Shown here: in pieces, positions 44,227 through 55,604 of the stretch
How positions within the stretch are numbered: the stretch's first letter is position 1
Layout: each line of letters opens with the position of its first letter
Origin: Lotus japonicus
Taxonomy: Eukaryota; Streptophyta; Magnoliopsida; Fabales; Fabaceae
Direction: 5' to 3'
NCBI RefSeq assembly: GCF_012489685.1
Contig: NC_080046.1
Coordinates: 25,612,223 to 25,676,222, forward strand
DNA: 64,000 nt
Made by a program: the position numbers and the translations under genes
The notes under the pieces: model-generated
What the model saw: only the letters and a program-made list of their open reading frames with translations
The model's database searches: none
What the model was told of the DNA's origin: nothing

Positions 44227-44697
44227 ATGGCGGACTGGTTTACGATGGTCCACCCTTCGGGGGGGACCCGGTTTGAGATGCTGGACCAGGATGACCCCGG
44301 TTCATGGGTGGTCGACCCCGCTGGCCACCGTGCGACCTATTCGGGGAGGATTATGGAGGACCGCGTTGACCGACTGGGGCACCTGACGGAGGGAGTGCTG
44401 AGGAGGTACACCGTGAGCTTCAACTTGCCACCTGGCGTGCACTGCGGACCAGGAGTGGAAGCACCACCACCACCGTCATCTTCTGATGATGAGGACCCCT
44501 CAGAGGAGGAGCCTGTGGGAGGGACTTCTGCGGAGTCTAGCTCACCCACCATCGTTGTCATCGATGATCTTGGCTCGGGCCCTACGCCCGTGAGGCCAGC
44601 ACCGGAGCGCATCGGGGTAGCGAGAGGAGGTAGGATGGTGTACATAGACTTGGTCGTTCTGGATTCAGATTCGGACGACGATCACGCTAGCATGTAG
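44227..44697 (+). CDS. LTR-encoded acidic-tail protein, family A (156 aa)
   Basis: Intact counterpart of 35226-35705. In this copy the ATG after the acceptor-like CAG has become AGG, so the first Met is the one in Met-Ala-Asp-Trp-Phe two codons on. The frame is also open upstream to 44116, which includes presumed intron. The conserved block, Pro-rich linker, Ile-Val-Val-Ile-Asp-Asp stretch and Leu-Val-Val-Leu plus Asp/Ser tail are all present. Several changes against 35226-35705 are conservative (His/Arg, Val/Ile, Asp/Glu). Confidence 0.6.
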   Translation: MADWFTMVHPSGGTRFEMLDQDDPGSWVVDPAGHRATYSGRIMEDRVDRLGHLTEGVLRRYTVSFNLPPGVHCGPGVEAPPPPSSSDDEDPSEEEPVGGTSAESSSPTIVVIDDLGSGPTPVRPAPERIGVARGGRMVYIDLVVLDSDSDDDHASM

Positions 44698-45179
44698 GAT
44701 TGAGTGCTGGTGTGAACTCCTCGAGATAGGATTAGTGTAGGAGTAGAGTCTTAGCTCTGACCGTCATGCTTCTAGTTGGGGACAGGGTAGTTTCTTGCCG
44801 ATAGCTTTTTGTGTGGTTTCTCTACGGAAATCACAGAGAGTTGGTTGGACTAGGGGGTCTTGTTTTAGGCCGTTTGGGCTAACTTATTCTCATTTTTGAG
44901 GGATGGTGTTGCGAACACTTGACTTTTCTTTGGACTGTACATATTGCCTACGGGCGCTACTTTCTACCACTTCCCGTCACTGGAGGATACTCGTGACGTG
45001 GTTTGTTACTTACAGCGGGGGCTGTAATTATTATTGTACATTAGTTCTGTTATCTTTTATTGTTGAGTTTATTTCTTTCAGTCTTTGTTCACATTATCGG
45101 AAAAAAAAATATTCACGTTTTTCCGCTTTAAGTTTCTTTTTGGTTACTAAAGTGACGCTACCGAAATCGGGGTGTTACA

Positions 45180-45360
45180 AAGGCAGCAGATGCTTGTTTC
45201 TAATTTATTACAAACTTAATGGAAGTATAAGGGGGAGACGATTGATACTTGAAAATACACTTAAGGAGCAATAAGGAGTAGAAAAGTACTGTCACTACCA
45301 CTAAGAGAGTGGGAATACAGAGACGCCAATGGTGGTCATGTTCAGAGATGAATTTGAAGG
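45180..45360. other. Unassigned flank between family A LTR and copia LTR fragment
   Basis: 181 bp with no frame of note. It contains TATAAGGGGGAGACGATTG, which resembles the polypurine tract and LTR junction of SIRE-type copia elements, so it may be a short piece of one. Confidence 0.4.
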
Positions 45361-46066
45361 TATGAAAAACGATAAAAAGGGGGGGGGGTTTGAATAGCGT
45401 TTTTAAAACTAAAACTCGACCCACTTGAGATTTAAATAAATCTCTTCAACCACCAAGGATAAAAGTGCTAAGATAAGAGTTAAGGAAAGCACACAAATGA
45501 TTTTATCCTGGTTCACTTGATAAATCCCTCAAGCTAATCCAGTCCACCCGTTTAGGTGATTTCTTCCTTCTTAGAATGAAGGCAATCCACTAATCAGAGT
45601 TTGTTACAACTGCACTTGCTACCTGCAAAGTGACTAACAATACACTGACTTAGCTATCACTAAGATTCACTCTCTTAGTCTTCTCTAGGATCCGACCAAC
45701 CTTGGTCTCCTAAAGGAAAATCAAACAACTGTTTGAAGGTTTGGGTTTACAAAGAAATGCTTCTTAGAAAGCTAATAGTAAACACAATTAATACAATGTG
45801 AAGAAAGAATGCTTTTAGAGAATATTTGATTTCGCGTGAGCTTCTACAAAGTTTCTTCCAAAAGCATCTTTCATCTTCAGCCTCTTTATATACTCCAAGG
45901 AATTAGATTTGGAAGTTTGCATGGAATGCTACCGTTGGAGGGCCGATCTGGGTTTTCCAGGTTCTGCTGTGGCTGAATAAGTTAGGTAAGGTCGTCAGGA
46001 ATGGTACAATAGCTTTTGTACTTTGGATAGTGACATGACCTTTATCTTTGTTGACTTCTGATCAGA
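45361..46066 (-). mobile_element. SIRE-type copia LTR fragment, reverse
   Basis: It aligns with the left two thirds of the LTR at 50689-51926: the long G run before TTTGAATAG, TTATCCTGGTTCACTTGA, AATCCAGTCCACCCG and the Leu/Cys-free spacer all recur in order, diverged. The right end fades into element E-like interior near 46067, so the LTR start is lost. Confidence 0.7.
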
Positions 46067-46212
46067 GTGATGCTTCATACTTGCACTATTCATGAGACTA
46101 ATAGGTTTTTGAACCTCACAGTTTTTCTTGGCTTGAATATTTGTTCCTATTTGTCCCTTTTGAGCCTATTGAAGATTTCTTTGTTAGCTAAATGATTGGG
46201 ACGGATGATAGG

Positions 46213-47134
46213 TGTAACATCCCGACTTGACGACTGGCCTGACGGTAACAACACGAGTCTTTTCAGCGCGCTTTGTCCTCACTCGCGCACTTCCCGGGAA
46301 AACTTCCCAGGAGGTCACCCATCATAATATTGCTCCAAGGCTAGCACACTTAACCATGGAGTTCTTATGAGTTGGGCTCCCGAAAAGAAGTTGCAACTTT
46401 TTGTTATGAGTAGTACCAATCAAATCTTTATTCCCTCCTCAATTGTATAGTCCATCCCTACACAGTCTCGGAATACCTCTTGTTTGGGTGTGAGATCGGC
46501 TCATTCCTGTGACCCTCCGCCTAGAAGCCTGCCAGGAGCCGCTCCTTGTCCGTGCCTCACTGCACCGGCGATCACTCCCCACCCTCGTCAGCCCCGGGTG
46601 TCACAGGCCCACCAGCTTCCGCTTGGTTCGTCCTCGAACCACACCGTACTGGAAGAGGTTGGCTCTGATACCACTTGTAACATCCCGACTTGAGCCTTAA
46701 TACCTAGTGCATCACTAGACTCATTCCCTTTAACATCAACTTATCAACAACTTATAACCTAATCTTCATCTTAATATCTAACAAACCATTATTGACATCT
46801 CTTTCTTCAAAACTTTCCTCACTCAAACCAATTTACACTTATTGAAATCTCTAACACTTCACACAAATAAGGACTCATCCCCTAGAAGATCAACTTATAA
46901 CTATACCCCAAGGGACGTTGATACGGCTTCTTCTGTTGGAATCTCCCTTTCCCTTGATTATTCTGAAGGTTCGACCTCATTGGTCCCCCAGTGCCTGTTC
47001 CGGTCTCGCGGTGCAGGTATTATGATGGGTGACCTCCTGGGAAGTTTTCCCGAGAAGCGCGCGAGTGAGGACAAAGCGCGCTGAAAAGACTCGTGTTGTA
47101 ACCGTGAGGCCAGTCGTCAGATCGGGATGTTACA
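46213..47134 (-). mobile_element. Cassandra-like TRIM with 5S-derived LTR sequence, rearranged, TSD ATAGG
   Basis: 922 bp flanked by ATAGG at 46208-46212 and 47135-47139. On the minus strand a Met-tRNA primer site (about 46660-46675) follows an LTR end CGGGATGTTACA, and the 3' LTR holds a 5S rRNA-like segment, the hallmark of Cassandra TRIMs. The right half is abnormal: the expected 5' LTR start is replaced by an inverted copy of the LTR 3' end, giving about 120-bp terminal inverted repeats. Between them is a 28-codon gag fragment (46916-47001, minus), alignable with 21840-21925 and still in frame. Confidence 0.75.
46301..46380 (-). pseudogene. 5S rRNA-derived segment in the TRIM LTR
   Basis: On the minus strand, a run from CCCAACTCATAAGAACTCC through GGTTAAGTGTGCT to GATGGGTGACCTCCTGGGAA matches the 3' two thirds of plant 5S rRNA. 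The box C part is almost perfect; the box A and intermediate parts are diverged. The first third of 5S is not recognisable. A second box C copy lies inverted at 47021-47045. Pol III activity is not shown by the sequence. Confidence 0.75.
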
Positions 47135-49004
47135 ATAGGTCGGAATTATGGGGAGTGTTGGTCCTTGCATTGTGTTGGAGTTGATAATTAAAGTTTGAAA
47201 ATGTCTCTTGTCCCAAGGAAAAAAAAATGAAAAAGAAAAAAGAAAGAGAACTCCTAATCAAAGTTGGAGTGGGAAAAAAGAAAAAAAAACTTGAAAAGGG
47301 GTCAAAAAAAGTTGTTGTTGAAAGCTCCGGGGGGTACTATTTGGACCACACTCAATGCGCTTTAAAGCCTTAGTTTTCCTTAGGGACCAACCACCTTGTA
47401 CTTCACCAAGCCACGCATTCCAACCCTTGTGAAGTCTCTTTGAATTTATGCATGTTTTGATCTTTGTTGCTTTTGAGTGAATGACATCCAGAACCTATGA
47501 ACTTGCTTGTGTGCTCAGTGCACTACATTATATCTCATCCTAGGATTTTAGATCTATACTCTTCTCTTTTCAAAAAAGTGGCATGAGGTAGGTTGTTGGA
47601 TCTTTTCTCTTGGAACCAGCTGTAGTTACTCTTTCCCCAGTTTTGTGGGTAGTATCCTTTGTGAAGGCACTTGTTTGGGAGCATTTCTTGCGCTTGAGGG
47701 CAAGCGAGTGTTTTCTACGCTCGAGGTCGAGCTGTCGTTGAGTATAGTGGTGTGATTACCCTATGTTAGTAGTGGTTTTAGGGTCATTTCTTTGTGTGTT
47801 TTGAGTCTTTTTCTTTGTCTCATGTAGTGTTTCATGCATTCTCATGCATTTTTGTGTTTATTTGAGTTTGAGTTAAGTTTTGGTAATTTTATGGTTTTAT
47901 GAGGGTTGTTTTTGCATTTTTATAGAGTTTAGGACTTGCATGAGTTTTGCCATGATTTTGTGAGGACTAAGGTGGTTAAAAGCCTTTTGAATTTCTTGAT
48001 TTTACTCCTTGTCTTGGTCCTTTAGTGCTGCAGCAGGTAACTTATGGAAAAGGAAGGCCAAGATGCAAAGGAATTGAAGAAAGCATTCAAAGGGGGGTTA
48101 CAAAAAGCTGAAAAGCCACCAAGAGCGTGCAGCTGGCGCTCCAGCGCCAGCACTCCAGAAGCTGGAGCCTTGCATCTGCCACATGGGCGCTCAAGCGCTA
48201 CTTTAGGCCGTTTTGTTCAGGACTTCTGATTTTCTTTGAGATTTTTACCAAGTATTGAAGCTTAGGAAGTGCTTTTGGGGCATGTGAGAGGCTTCCACCT
48301 TGTATTTTCCAGGTTTTCTTTACATTTTTGTATGGATTCACTAGCCATGAGTGGCTAGTACTCTCTTTTGCTTTGGGTTCAATGTGATTTCATGAATTTC
48401 TAGACTTAATTCCTATCTCTATGCTCTAGTTCTTGAATCTACCTTATATTTCAATTCTTTTATGCATGATAAGCTTGGGTGCACCTTTGCTTAAGGCTAA
48501 ATTGCAATCATATTGGAAGATTGTTGTAATTTGGGGACTTGTGTTGGAATTGATCTCTCTTTGCTTGCTTCTAGGAATAGAGTGGGGGATTGGTTTTGTT
48601 GGCCTGAAAATTGCATGCTTATAAACCTCATATGAATGACTAGGTACACAAGGAATTGGGCTTAGCTTTTAGTATGAGAGAATTGCTCATGTGAGGAATC
48701 AATGAGTAAGTATCTAGGTTATAACAATAAGGGAATGATTCAAGGTTTCAATTGCATAGGGTAGGTTGTCTAGGAAGGATTGGATGAACATTAACCCAGA
48801 GCATTTTCATCAATTGATATTTTCATTTTCTTCACTATTGCTTATTTTGCAAACTCTTGTTACAAACAAACAAATCCAAAAACTGAATTTTATTTGCTTT
48901 CAAACTCACAAGCTTCGAGCTTAAACCATAATTCTCACTCATGGTCCCTGTGGATTCGATATTAAAACCCGGAGATATCTGTGCACTTGCAGATTGATTC
49001 AACA

Positions 49005-49379
49005 ATGCTTCCAGAATTCCTTCACAAGCTTGTCATAGACTGAACCAGGTACTCTATGGAAGTACCCTTCCCAGCCTTGAGCCTGCACTTCAGGACGAAG
49101 ATCAACCCCATTTGCAGCAATGTTGTTGAGATCAAAATGCCATTCAGCAAGAACTTGAAGTTCTTCTAGAGGAAAAACACAAGTAACTGCACAACCTCGT
49201 TGAGCTATTGGAATAACATCCCTAGTTTCTTGATTTTCCGCTTGTGTAGCCTCTGTGGATCTGGGACGAGGAACTGGACCGACTTGACCCGTTGCGAGAC
49301 CCACTACCAAATTGGGGAACACTCTTCCATCAGCGGAATCAGACCTTTCAGCGGAATCAGCCCTTTCAGATCTAGCCAT
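49005..49379 (-). pseudogene. Post-pol ORF of SIRE-type copia element, 3'-truncated
   Basis: The frame begins Met-Ala-Arg-Ser-Glu-Arg and ends in Gly-Tyr-Phe ... Tyr-Asp-Lys-Leu-Val-Lys-Glu-Phe-Trp-Lys-His, a pattern seen in the extra ORF between pol and the 3' LTR of SIRE/Maximus elements and related plant transposon proteins. It lies 440 bp downstream of the pol end on the same strand. The coding sequence is cut by the insertion of the E-like element, whose LTR end supplies the stop. Assignment is by motif memory. Confidence 0.55.
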
Positions 49380-49818
49380 TGTGAAGAAGGTTGAAGGTTG
49401 AAGGTTTGGGTAGAAGAGGGATGAACAGGAGAGAGAGAGAGTTTAACAAAGAAGACAAGGTTTTTGCAATTAGGAGAGAGAAGCAAAAATAGAGAGTGGT
49501 GGAGAACGTGTGCGCGTAATGGTTTAGAAAGTAACCGTTGTTGGTTGTAAAGCAAAAGTAAAATCAACGGCTAGAAATTAAAGACATGATTATGAACAGT
49601 TAATACAAAAAAACACGGTGGAGAATAAGCACATCTACACTCATTACAACAGATTGTCCGGACGGGCACAAGGAACGAGGCATCAGAAAAAACGGACACA
49701 CGTTTGCTGTCTTGTCTCAGAGTAAGCACCAATGGGTACTCACCATCTGACAAAGTAACCTTCTGAACTAGAAATCTTCTGATAAGGAAGCATCATAGTC
49801 AGAGGTTCTGATCCATCT
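49380..49818 (-). other. Copia spacer between pol and the downstream ORF
   Basis: 439 bp without a supported gene. On the minus strand it would be the intergenic spacer of the SIRE-type element. Pyrimidine-rich tracts upstream of 49379 could be leader sequence. Confidence 0.5.
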
Positions 49819-50688
49819 TCATACTGGACAAAAGTCCATATTCAGATTTTTCAGTATAAAATTAAATCTATCCTCTGCTAAGGGCTTTGTAAAGATATCT
49901 GCCCATTGATGGTCAGTTTCAACAAACCTTAAAAGAAGTACGCCCTTCTGAACGTAATCTCTAATAAAGTGATACTTTACCTCAATGTGTTTTTCCCTTG
50001 AATGTAAGATTGGATTCTTACTGAGTGATATTGCAGCAGTATTGTCACAGTAGATTGGGATGTTGCTCTCAAGGATTTGATAATCTTCTAATTGATGTTT
50101 CATCCAGAACATCAGAGTACTGCAAATAGCTGCTGAGATATATTCTGCCTCTACAGTGGATAGTGCAATAGTAGACTGCCTTTTGCTTGCCCATGAGACT
50201 AAATTACTTCCCAGAAATTGACAATTTCCAGAAGTACTCTTCCTTTCAGTTCTATCTCCAGCATAATCAGCATCACAGTAACCTGAAAGCTTATACTCTG
50301 ATGTTTTCTTATACATCAAGCCAAGGTTAGTGGTACCTTTCAGATATCTGAGAATTCTCTTAATAGCAGTTAAGTGAGTTTCTCTCAGATCTGATTGGAA
50401 TCGAGCACATAAATGTACACTAAACAGAATATCTGGCCTAGATACAGTTAAGTATAGAAGTGAACCTATCATACCACGATAGAGCTTCTGACATACTTTT
50501 CCACTGACATCTTCTTTCTCCAGAATGCATGTAGGATGCATAGGAGTCTTAGCAATCGTTGATTCTGTCATATTGAACTTCTTAAGAAGTTCCTTTAAGC
50601 ACTTGCTCTGATGGATGTAAGTTGCTTCTGGTTTTTGATCAACTTGTATTCCCAGAAAGTACTGAAGTTCTCCCATCATACTCGAAGG
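49819..50688 (-). pseudogene. SIRE-type copia pol, RT end and RNase H
   Basis: This is the C-terminal part of a copia polyprotein: Gly-Glu-Leu-Gln-Tyr-Phe-Leu-Gly (RT end), Leu-Tyr-Arg-Gly-Met-Ile-Gly-Ser-Leu-Leu-Tyr-Leu, Ser-Arg-Pro-Asp-Ile, Cys-Asp-Ala-Asp-Tyr-Ala-Gly-Asp (RNase H), Lys-Ser-Thr-Ser-Gly-Asn, Val-Glu-Ala-Glu-Tyr-Ile and Asp-Asn-Thr-Ala-Ala. It ends naturally at Met-Asp-Phe-Cys-Pro-Val. The upstream part, including the RT Asp-Asp box, is separated by the LTR at 50689. The remaining frame is open, about 287 residues after the junction. Confidence 0.9.
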
Positions 50689-51926
50689 TGCGAAAAACAC
50701 TAGAAAGGGGGGGGGTTTGAATAGAGTTTTTGCATAATGGATATACTTTTGAACTTTTTCAAAACTCAAAGATAAGAACTAGGTGCAGAGGGATAAGAAG
50801 TGAAGCACGCAAGTATTTTATCCTGGTTCACTTGAGATAAAAGCTCAAGCTAATCCAGTCCACCCGTGAAGGTGATTTCTTCCTTCTTCTGATGAAGGCA
50901 ATTCACTAAAATCAATGAGTGTTACAACTGCACTTTGCTACCTGCTAAGTGACTAACAATACACTGATTTTCTCACTAGTATCCTCTTAAGAAGCTGATC
51001 TACCGATCCTCTTAAGACTAGCTAAACACTGAATCAACCTTGATTCAGTCCTCTCAAGATCCGACCAACCTTAGTCTCTTAAGGAACTTTACAATATAAG
51101 GTAAAAGGTTTCGGGTTTACAAGAAGTGCTTCTAAAAAGCTAATAGTAAACTCAGATGTTTAAGAATAGTGAAGAAATAATGCTAAGAGATTGGTTCGTA
51201 TAACTTGAATGATTTCAGCAAAGTTTCTTAGCTTCTTTCTTCTATCGTCAGCCTTTAAATACTCCAAGGCATATGATGTAGCTGTTGCTAGGGTTTTGTC
51301 TGTTGGAGTGGCAATCTTGTAATATCAGACTGCTAGGCTGCACGAGGTAGGTGGCGGACAGACTGAGGCTTGTACGATTTTGTACTATGACAGCGACCTG
51401 TCCTTTCACCAGCTGACTTGAGATCTGGAGTGCTTCAGATGAACGTTGGTGAAGCTTCTGATCATAGTCAGACGGAAGCTTGGATCCTCTGACCTTGCAA
51501 CTTCTGCTTCTGAACAAGTTCCTCAGAACTTCTGAACGTCAGGGCTAGAATAGCTTTTGTCTTCAGATACCAACTTCTTTCAGGTCTTCAGAACTTGAGT
51601 CTTCTACTTCTGGACCGTTCCGCTGGAACATTTGGTCTTCAGAACTTCTGAATCCGGTTCTTCAGTACCTCTTGAGAGCTTCCATCTTCAGAACTTCTGA
51701 AGGATTTGCCACTGTTCTGAACGAACATGATAATCTTTATAGCTCTCTTTTCAGTATCCCTTGGTTCGTCTTCTTCTGAATGAATAGGCTTGGGTCAGAT
51801 TCAGAACCTGTTTGTCACAACTAAAAGAGACAAACGTTAGGGTACCACAATTGTTCATCATCACAAACCTTAATTGTAATCATCAAAATATAGAGATGCA
51901 ACCACTGATCAAACCTTGATCTTACA
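50689..51926 (-). mobile_element. SIRE-type copia LTR, reverse (3' LTR), inside another copia pol
   Basis: On the minus strand it begins TGTAAGATCAAGG and ends GTGTTTTTCGCA, 1238 bp. A polypurine tract AAAAAGGGGGAGAT precedes it at 51927-51941, fixing it as a 3' LTR. GAAGG at 50684-50688 should be one copy of the target duplication. It contains several AGAACTTCTGAA-like short repeats around 51530-51720. Confidence 0.8.
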
Positions 51927-53442
51927 ATCTCCCCCTTTTTGATGATGACAAAACAAGTATTTTGATGAACAATTCTTAAACAATAAACTGAATACACAAG
52001 AGAGAAGGGATCAGAGATTAAACTTATCCTTGTGTAACGGTTAGTATTGCTCTTTCTGAATCTGGGATAATACCTGATTCTGAGCTGGGGTCTCCCCCTG
52101 ACTCCCCTGAATCTATGACTTGATGAGATGATGAAGAGTCTAGATTCAGAGTCTTGGTGATGTGATCAGAAGATACGCGTAGAAGGATGTATACTCATCA
52201 GAAGTGATGGTTCAGAACTTGCGTAGATCACATAAGAACATAGAGTCTTGTCCAGATATAATTGGAATAAGGCGTCAGAAGCAAATTAGTTCAGAATATG
52301 AACAAAATGTATTCCTTATTTGGGACGCTTGACAATATCTATGTGCTATAAGTATTTGATACTTATTCTCCTCTACTGGTTTTATATAATATAAAAAAGT
52401 TTATCAAAACCATTTTATGTACTCCCCCTTTTTGTCATAATCAAAAAGAGTGAAAAAACAAAGCCAACAATAACAATAACAAACAAGTAAATGATGCAAA
52501 AAGAAGCTGTTATTATTACTGAACGGAGAAAGAGTACAGAGGATAGAGAGGAATGAACAAAACTAGTCCTAGATACATAGGAAAGCACGAGAGTTCTTCA
52601 TGGAGAGAAGTTGAAGATGTAGGGGACGCACGTCCTGATCAATCGAGGCTAACTGGGTAGCCAGTTCTTCCTTCAGAGCTTCATTCTCCCGGACAGCATC
52701 TTGATTCGCTTCGTTTTGATCTTCTTCATATTCCAGAAGCATACAAATGCCCTGGAACTGATCTTCAATGTCCTTCCGGCGAGTGGTCAGACGAAGGAGG
52801 TCATTCAGAACTTCTTGAAGGTTCTGAAGACAGTGAGTCTGATGGGATGTCAGCCAACACGTCAGAAGATTCTCAATCTTCTCAAGAGCTTGAGAAATCT
52901 GAGAAGTAGATAGATTAACGCTCCACAGAAAGACTTGGTCAAATACCATAGTCTTGAGTTCAGAAATAAATTCGACAGAAGTCATTCTTGAAGTAGAATT
53001 GAGGGGAGAGTGAATTGACTGATGTGAAGTGAATTGCGGTGTGATGGAGAAGAAGGATTGCAGAGATTATAAGGAGGAAAAGTAACAGAAAAACATGCAT
53101 AAAACTTATCAAATCATAAAAGCATGTGAGTTACTAAGTGGACGGTGCAATGAATAATAGAATAAGAATGTAACACAGTCAACATGAAATAAATTCACTC
53201 AAAACAAATAAATGCATGCAAGATAGATGAGAGGGGTTCAAGGCTTGGATGAAGAGGGAAGATTCTCGATCAGGAACTTCATCATGCTTCCATTCTGCGG
53301 GAGGATTCCTGAATCTGCCTGCTTTGTTCAATCTGAACAAGTCCTTGTTGCTCAACCATCTGAAACAGTCTCTGCTGATCATCTTGAATTCTGTCAATTA
53401 TGGCAGCAAGAGTAGCAACTTCTGGAGCTTGAGTTGAAGTAG
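51927..53442 (-). mobile_element. 3' interior of the SIRE-type element, cut by the family B element
   Basis: Mostly noncoding. It starts with the polypurine tract and GATGATGACAAAAC, then a T- and A-rich stretch to 52568 with nothing I can call, one 138-residue frame, and 52986-53442 with only chance frames. The rest of the element would lie beyond the family B insertion; AGTAG at 53438-53442 should be its target duplication. Confidence 0.65.
52569..52985 (-). CDS. Hypothetical coiled-coil-like ORF in copia 3' region (138 aa)
   Basis: Not recognised. It starts Met-Thr-Ser-Val-Glu-Phe-Ile-Ser-Glu-Leu-Lys and is rich in Leu, Gln and Glu with heptad-like spacing (Ile-Glu-Asn-Leu-Leu; Leu-Asn-Asp-Leu-Leu-Arg-Leu; Glu-Asn-Glu-Ala-Leu-Lys-Glu-Glu-Leu), suggesting coiled coil. 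It sits where SIRE-type elements carry their envelope-like or extra ORF, about 630 bp before the polypurine tract on the coding strand. It may be a small separate ORF or the tail of a larger decayed one. Confidence 0.4.
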   Translation of the reverse strand: MTSVEFISELKTMVFDQVFLWSVNLSTSQISQALEKIENLLTCWLTSHQTHCLQNLQEVLNDLLRLTTRRKDIEDQFQGICMLLEYEEDQNEANQDAVRENEALKEELATQLASIDQDVRPLHLQLLSMKNSRAFLCI

Positions 53443-54134
53443 TGTAAGACCTGGATTTTCAGAACAAGTTAAGTTTCCGACTCACACGTAGAAATAGTGT
53501 AAGCGTGACAGGAGTTTGACATTTGAGAAAGATTAATGAAGAAGAAAGTTCAGGAATTGCTTGAGGAATGTTGCGTAGCTGTTTTCGGAGTTAGTGCGAG
53601 TCGTCTGCACACCTGCCTTATGGCAAGCGTGTCCAGAATAGGCTATTTCGCTCTTAAAGCAACGTTTTGAGTGAGATTTCGAACTCTCGGAAAATTTAAA
53701 GATTCTCTTTATTTTTCCATCGACCAGCGTTTCATTTCGGAACTCTGGACTGTACGCACGATAGGTTTCACTTTTCGGATGTCCGCCGACGCTAATTTCT
53801 TTGCTTCGAAACCCTATTTTCGAGCAATGGATGAATACTTTTTCTATTCGGGACTTCTAACGAAGATTCCGTCCGCGTTGCCAGACTTGTTTCGACGTTT
53901 CCAATCTTTCTTCAGTTGGAAGTTTTGTCGTTTGAGCATCACAGCAAAAAGTAGTTTTTCGGGGCAGATTAACCGACACCGCTTTTGAGTTTTTCGATAT
54001 CGTTTTTCCCAAATCCTAGATATTTGTTTTGAGTTCTGGAATTATGACGCTAGAATCTCTCTTAGAATTCCATGGTGATCGTGCTGCAAAAATCGGAATC
54101 GCGAAATTTTCATTTTCCCGCGATTTCGCCCGCC

Positions 54135-54142
54135 TATAAATA
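54135..54142 (+). promoter_or_regulatory. TATA box of family B LTR
   Basis: TATAAATA about 690 bp into the LTR, within GCCTATAAATAGGC, which is itself self-complementary. The first exon of about 110 bp downstream has no ATG. The identical copy is at 61864-61871. Confidence 0.65.
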
Positions 54143-54944
54143 GGCGAAAAAGCTAATATCCTCTTCATTTTCACCATTTTGGCCGAGATTGTGGAGAGCT
54201 TGGGGGGAGAAGGAGAATTCGCGAAACCTTGACCAATCTTCGTGCAGTTCGTCCCTACTTATAGGTATCGAGGTAACTATCATGAATCCTGCCTCTGATT
54301 GTTGTTTCTGTTGCGTTTCTGAAGCCGTTTCTGTGCTCTAAGTTTTGAGCTTTTTCTAAAATTGTCCGATTTCTCTGATTTCTCGCTTGGGTTATGTTCC
54401 TTATGTTCCCCTGAGTCTAAAACCTCTGTCAGTAAACTCTGATTTCGATTCAGTTGTCCAGGATCTGAAAAATTGACTCAAAACTCTTTTTGTCTCACAT
54501 TTCGAAACTTTATTGTCGTAAAGCTATAATCTGACTTCGTGCCTTTAGGATTTGTTGTCACGGATGTCATGAGGATCGTTGCTGTCAAATTTGTTTTCAG
54601 AACTGATAACTTTGAAGTTTTGAGCCTTTATTTTGGACCAAAATGCCCCTGCGTAGTCGTATTTCGGCCCGATTGTCCGAAAATTGTTCTGACAATTTCT
54701 TTGCCTTAGTTTTACCCTAAAACTACCTTGTAAACTGATTTGATCGAAGAAAAAGAGCCGAAGCCCTTTTCTCCTTATGGCCGTGGGTTTTCCTAAGGGG
54801 AGGGGAGTTTTTCGTTTTCGAAAACTTGTCCTTTCGTACACGTTTGTCGTATTCTGAAGCTTTGATGCTTTGTCTATCGTTTATGTATTGTTTTGCGATC
54901 GAACTAATCGATTTTGTGTGAATTCTGCTTTGTTTTTCTCCGAG

Positions 54945-55022
54945 GTTCAGTTGAAGGAACTTTGGAAGTTTCAAGGCATTCCTGTGAAGGAGATTTGATT
55001 TGCGAAGCTGGATCAGCTCGAG
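54945..55022 (+). other. 78-nt exon-like block inside LTR (family B)
   Basis: It lies between TTTTTCTCCGAG and the donor CGAG|GTTAGG. Open codons give Ser-Val-Glu-Gly-Thr-Leu-Glu-Val-Ser-Arg-His and end Glu-Ala-Gly-Ser-Ala-Arg. The identical copy in the 3' LTR is 62674-62751. Confidence 0.6.
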
Positions 55023-55604
55023 GTTAGGGCAACTTACTATATATTAGCTATGACTGCATGATAGGCGTCGATAAATTCGACTTATGTTTTATCTGATGTT
55101 GTTTTTGATGATGAGTTGATGTTATGATGTTTTTCCATACTTGTGATGTTGTGCTTTTGTTGGATTGAGCGTTTTGACGCAATTTCGGAGTGGAGATTCA
55201 TTGATCTGGTGATCTTTGATATTTCGGGTTGGATGAACAACCCTAGGCAAGTCCAAATGTGGGGTTTGAGACTTAGCCATATGTTGGAATTCTTAGACTT
55301 TCCCCGGGAAATGTATTTTGGGTGGTTGATCTTTGAAAACTTAGAATGATAGAGCTTTGAAAATCTAAAGACTTGGGAAACTTAGACTTTGAGAAATAAA
55401 CTCATAACTTGACTAATTCGAATTGAAACAATTTTTATTAACGTTTAAGCATAGGAGAACTGAAGGGGAAAATATTTACGAAAGACGGGGAAAAGTCGAC
55501 TTTGTTGTGGGTTTGGAGAGTTATCGGAATTGGGGGAAGCCACTAAGGTGAGCTATGGTGATGATTGAAAGTCACCGAGTACTCTAGTACTCTTGGGGAT
55601 TGTT

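Larger units (their letters stand above)
36866..45179 (+). mobile_element. Family A LTR (3' LTR), split by element E
   Basis: TGTAAGACCC ... ATCGGGGTGTTACA; about 4.2 kb once element E (39995-44087) and its duplication are removed. It carries a TATAAATA (37574-37581), a donor-like CGAG|GTATAG near 37722, the 78-nt block, a hairpin array and an intact LTR ORF. Element E sits in the presumed intron just upstream of that ORF. Confidence 0.93.
46067..49004 (+). mobile_element. Element E-like LTR element, 5'-truncated, hosting a Cassandra-like insert
   Basis: The interior (46067-46207 and 47140-47752) parallels that of element E, with A-rich tracts and the same CGCTCGAGG...GTCGAGCTGTCG before the LTR. 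The 3' LTR is 47753-49004 (TGATTACCC ... TTCAACA), diverged from E. Its array is different too: GGCGCTCCAGCGCC near 48130. The 5' LTR is missing. The right end falls inside a copia ORF at 49005. Confidence 0.8.

Noticed and set aside
46301..46380. Functional 5S rRNA gene
   Set aside because: Only the 3' two thirds is recognisable, box A is diverged and the copy lies inside a TRIM LTR.
46484..47084. Several 60-80-residue frames on the plus strand of the TRIM
   Set aside because: They are antisense to the primer site, 5S-derived and gag-derived segments.
48044..48229. 61-residue frame in the E-like LTR
   Set aside because: It crosses the palindromic GGCGCT region of an LTR and has no counterpart in element E.
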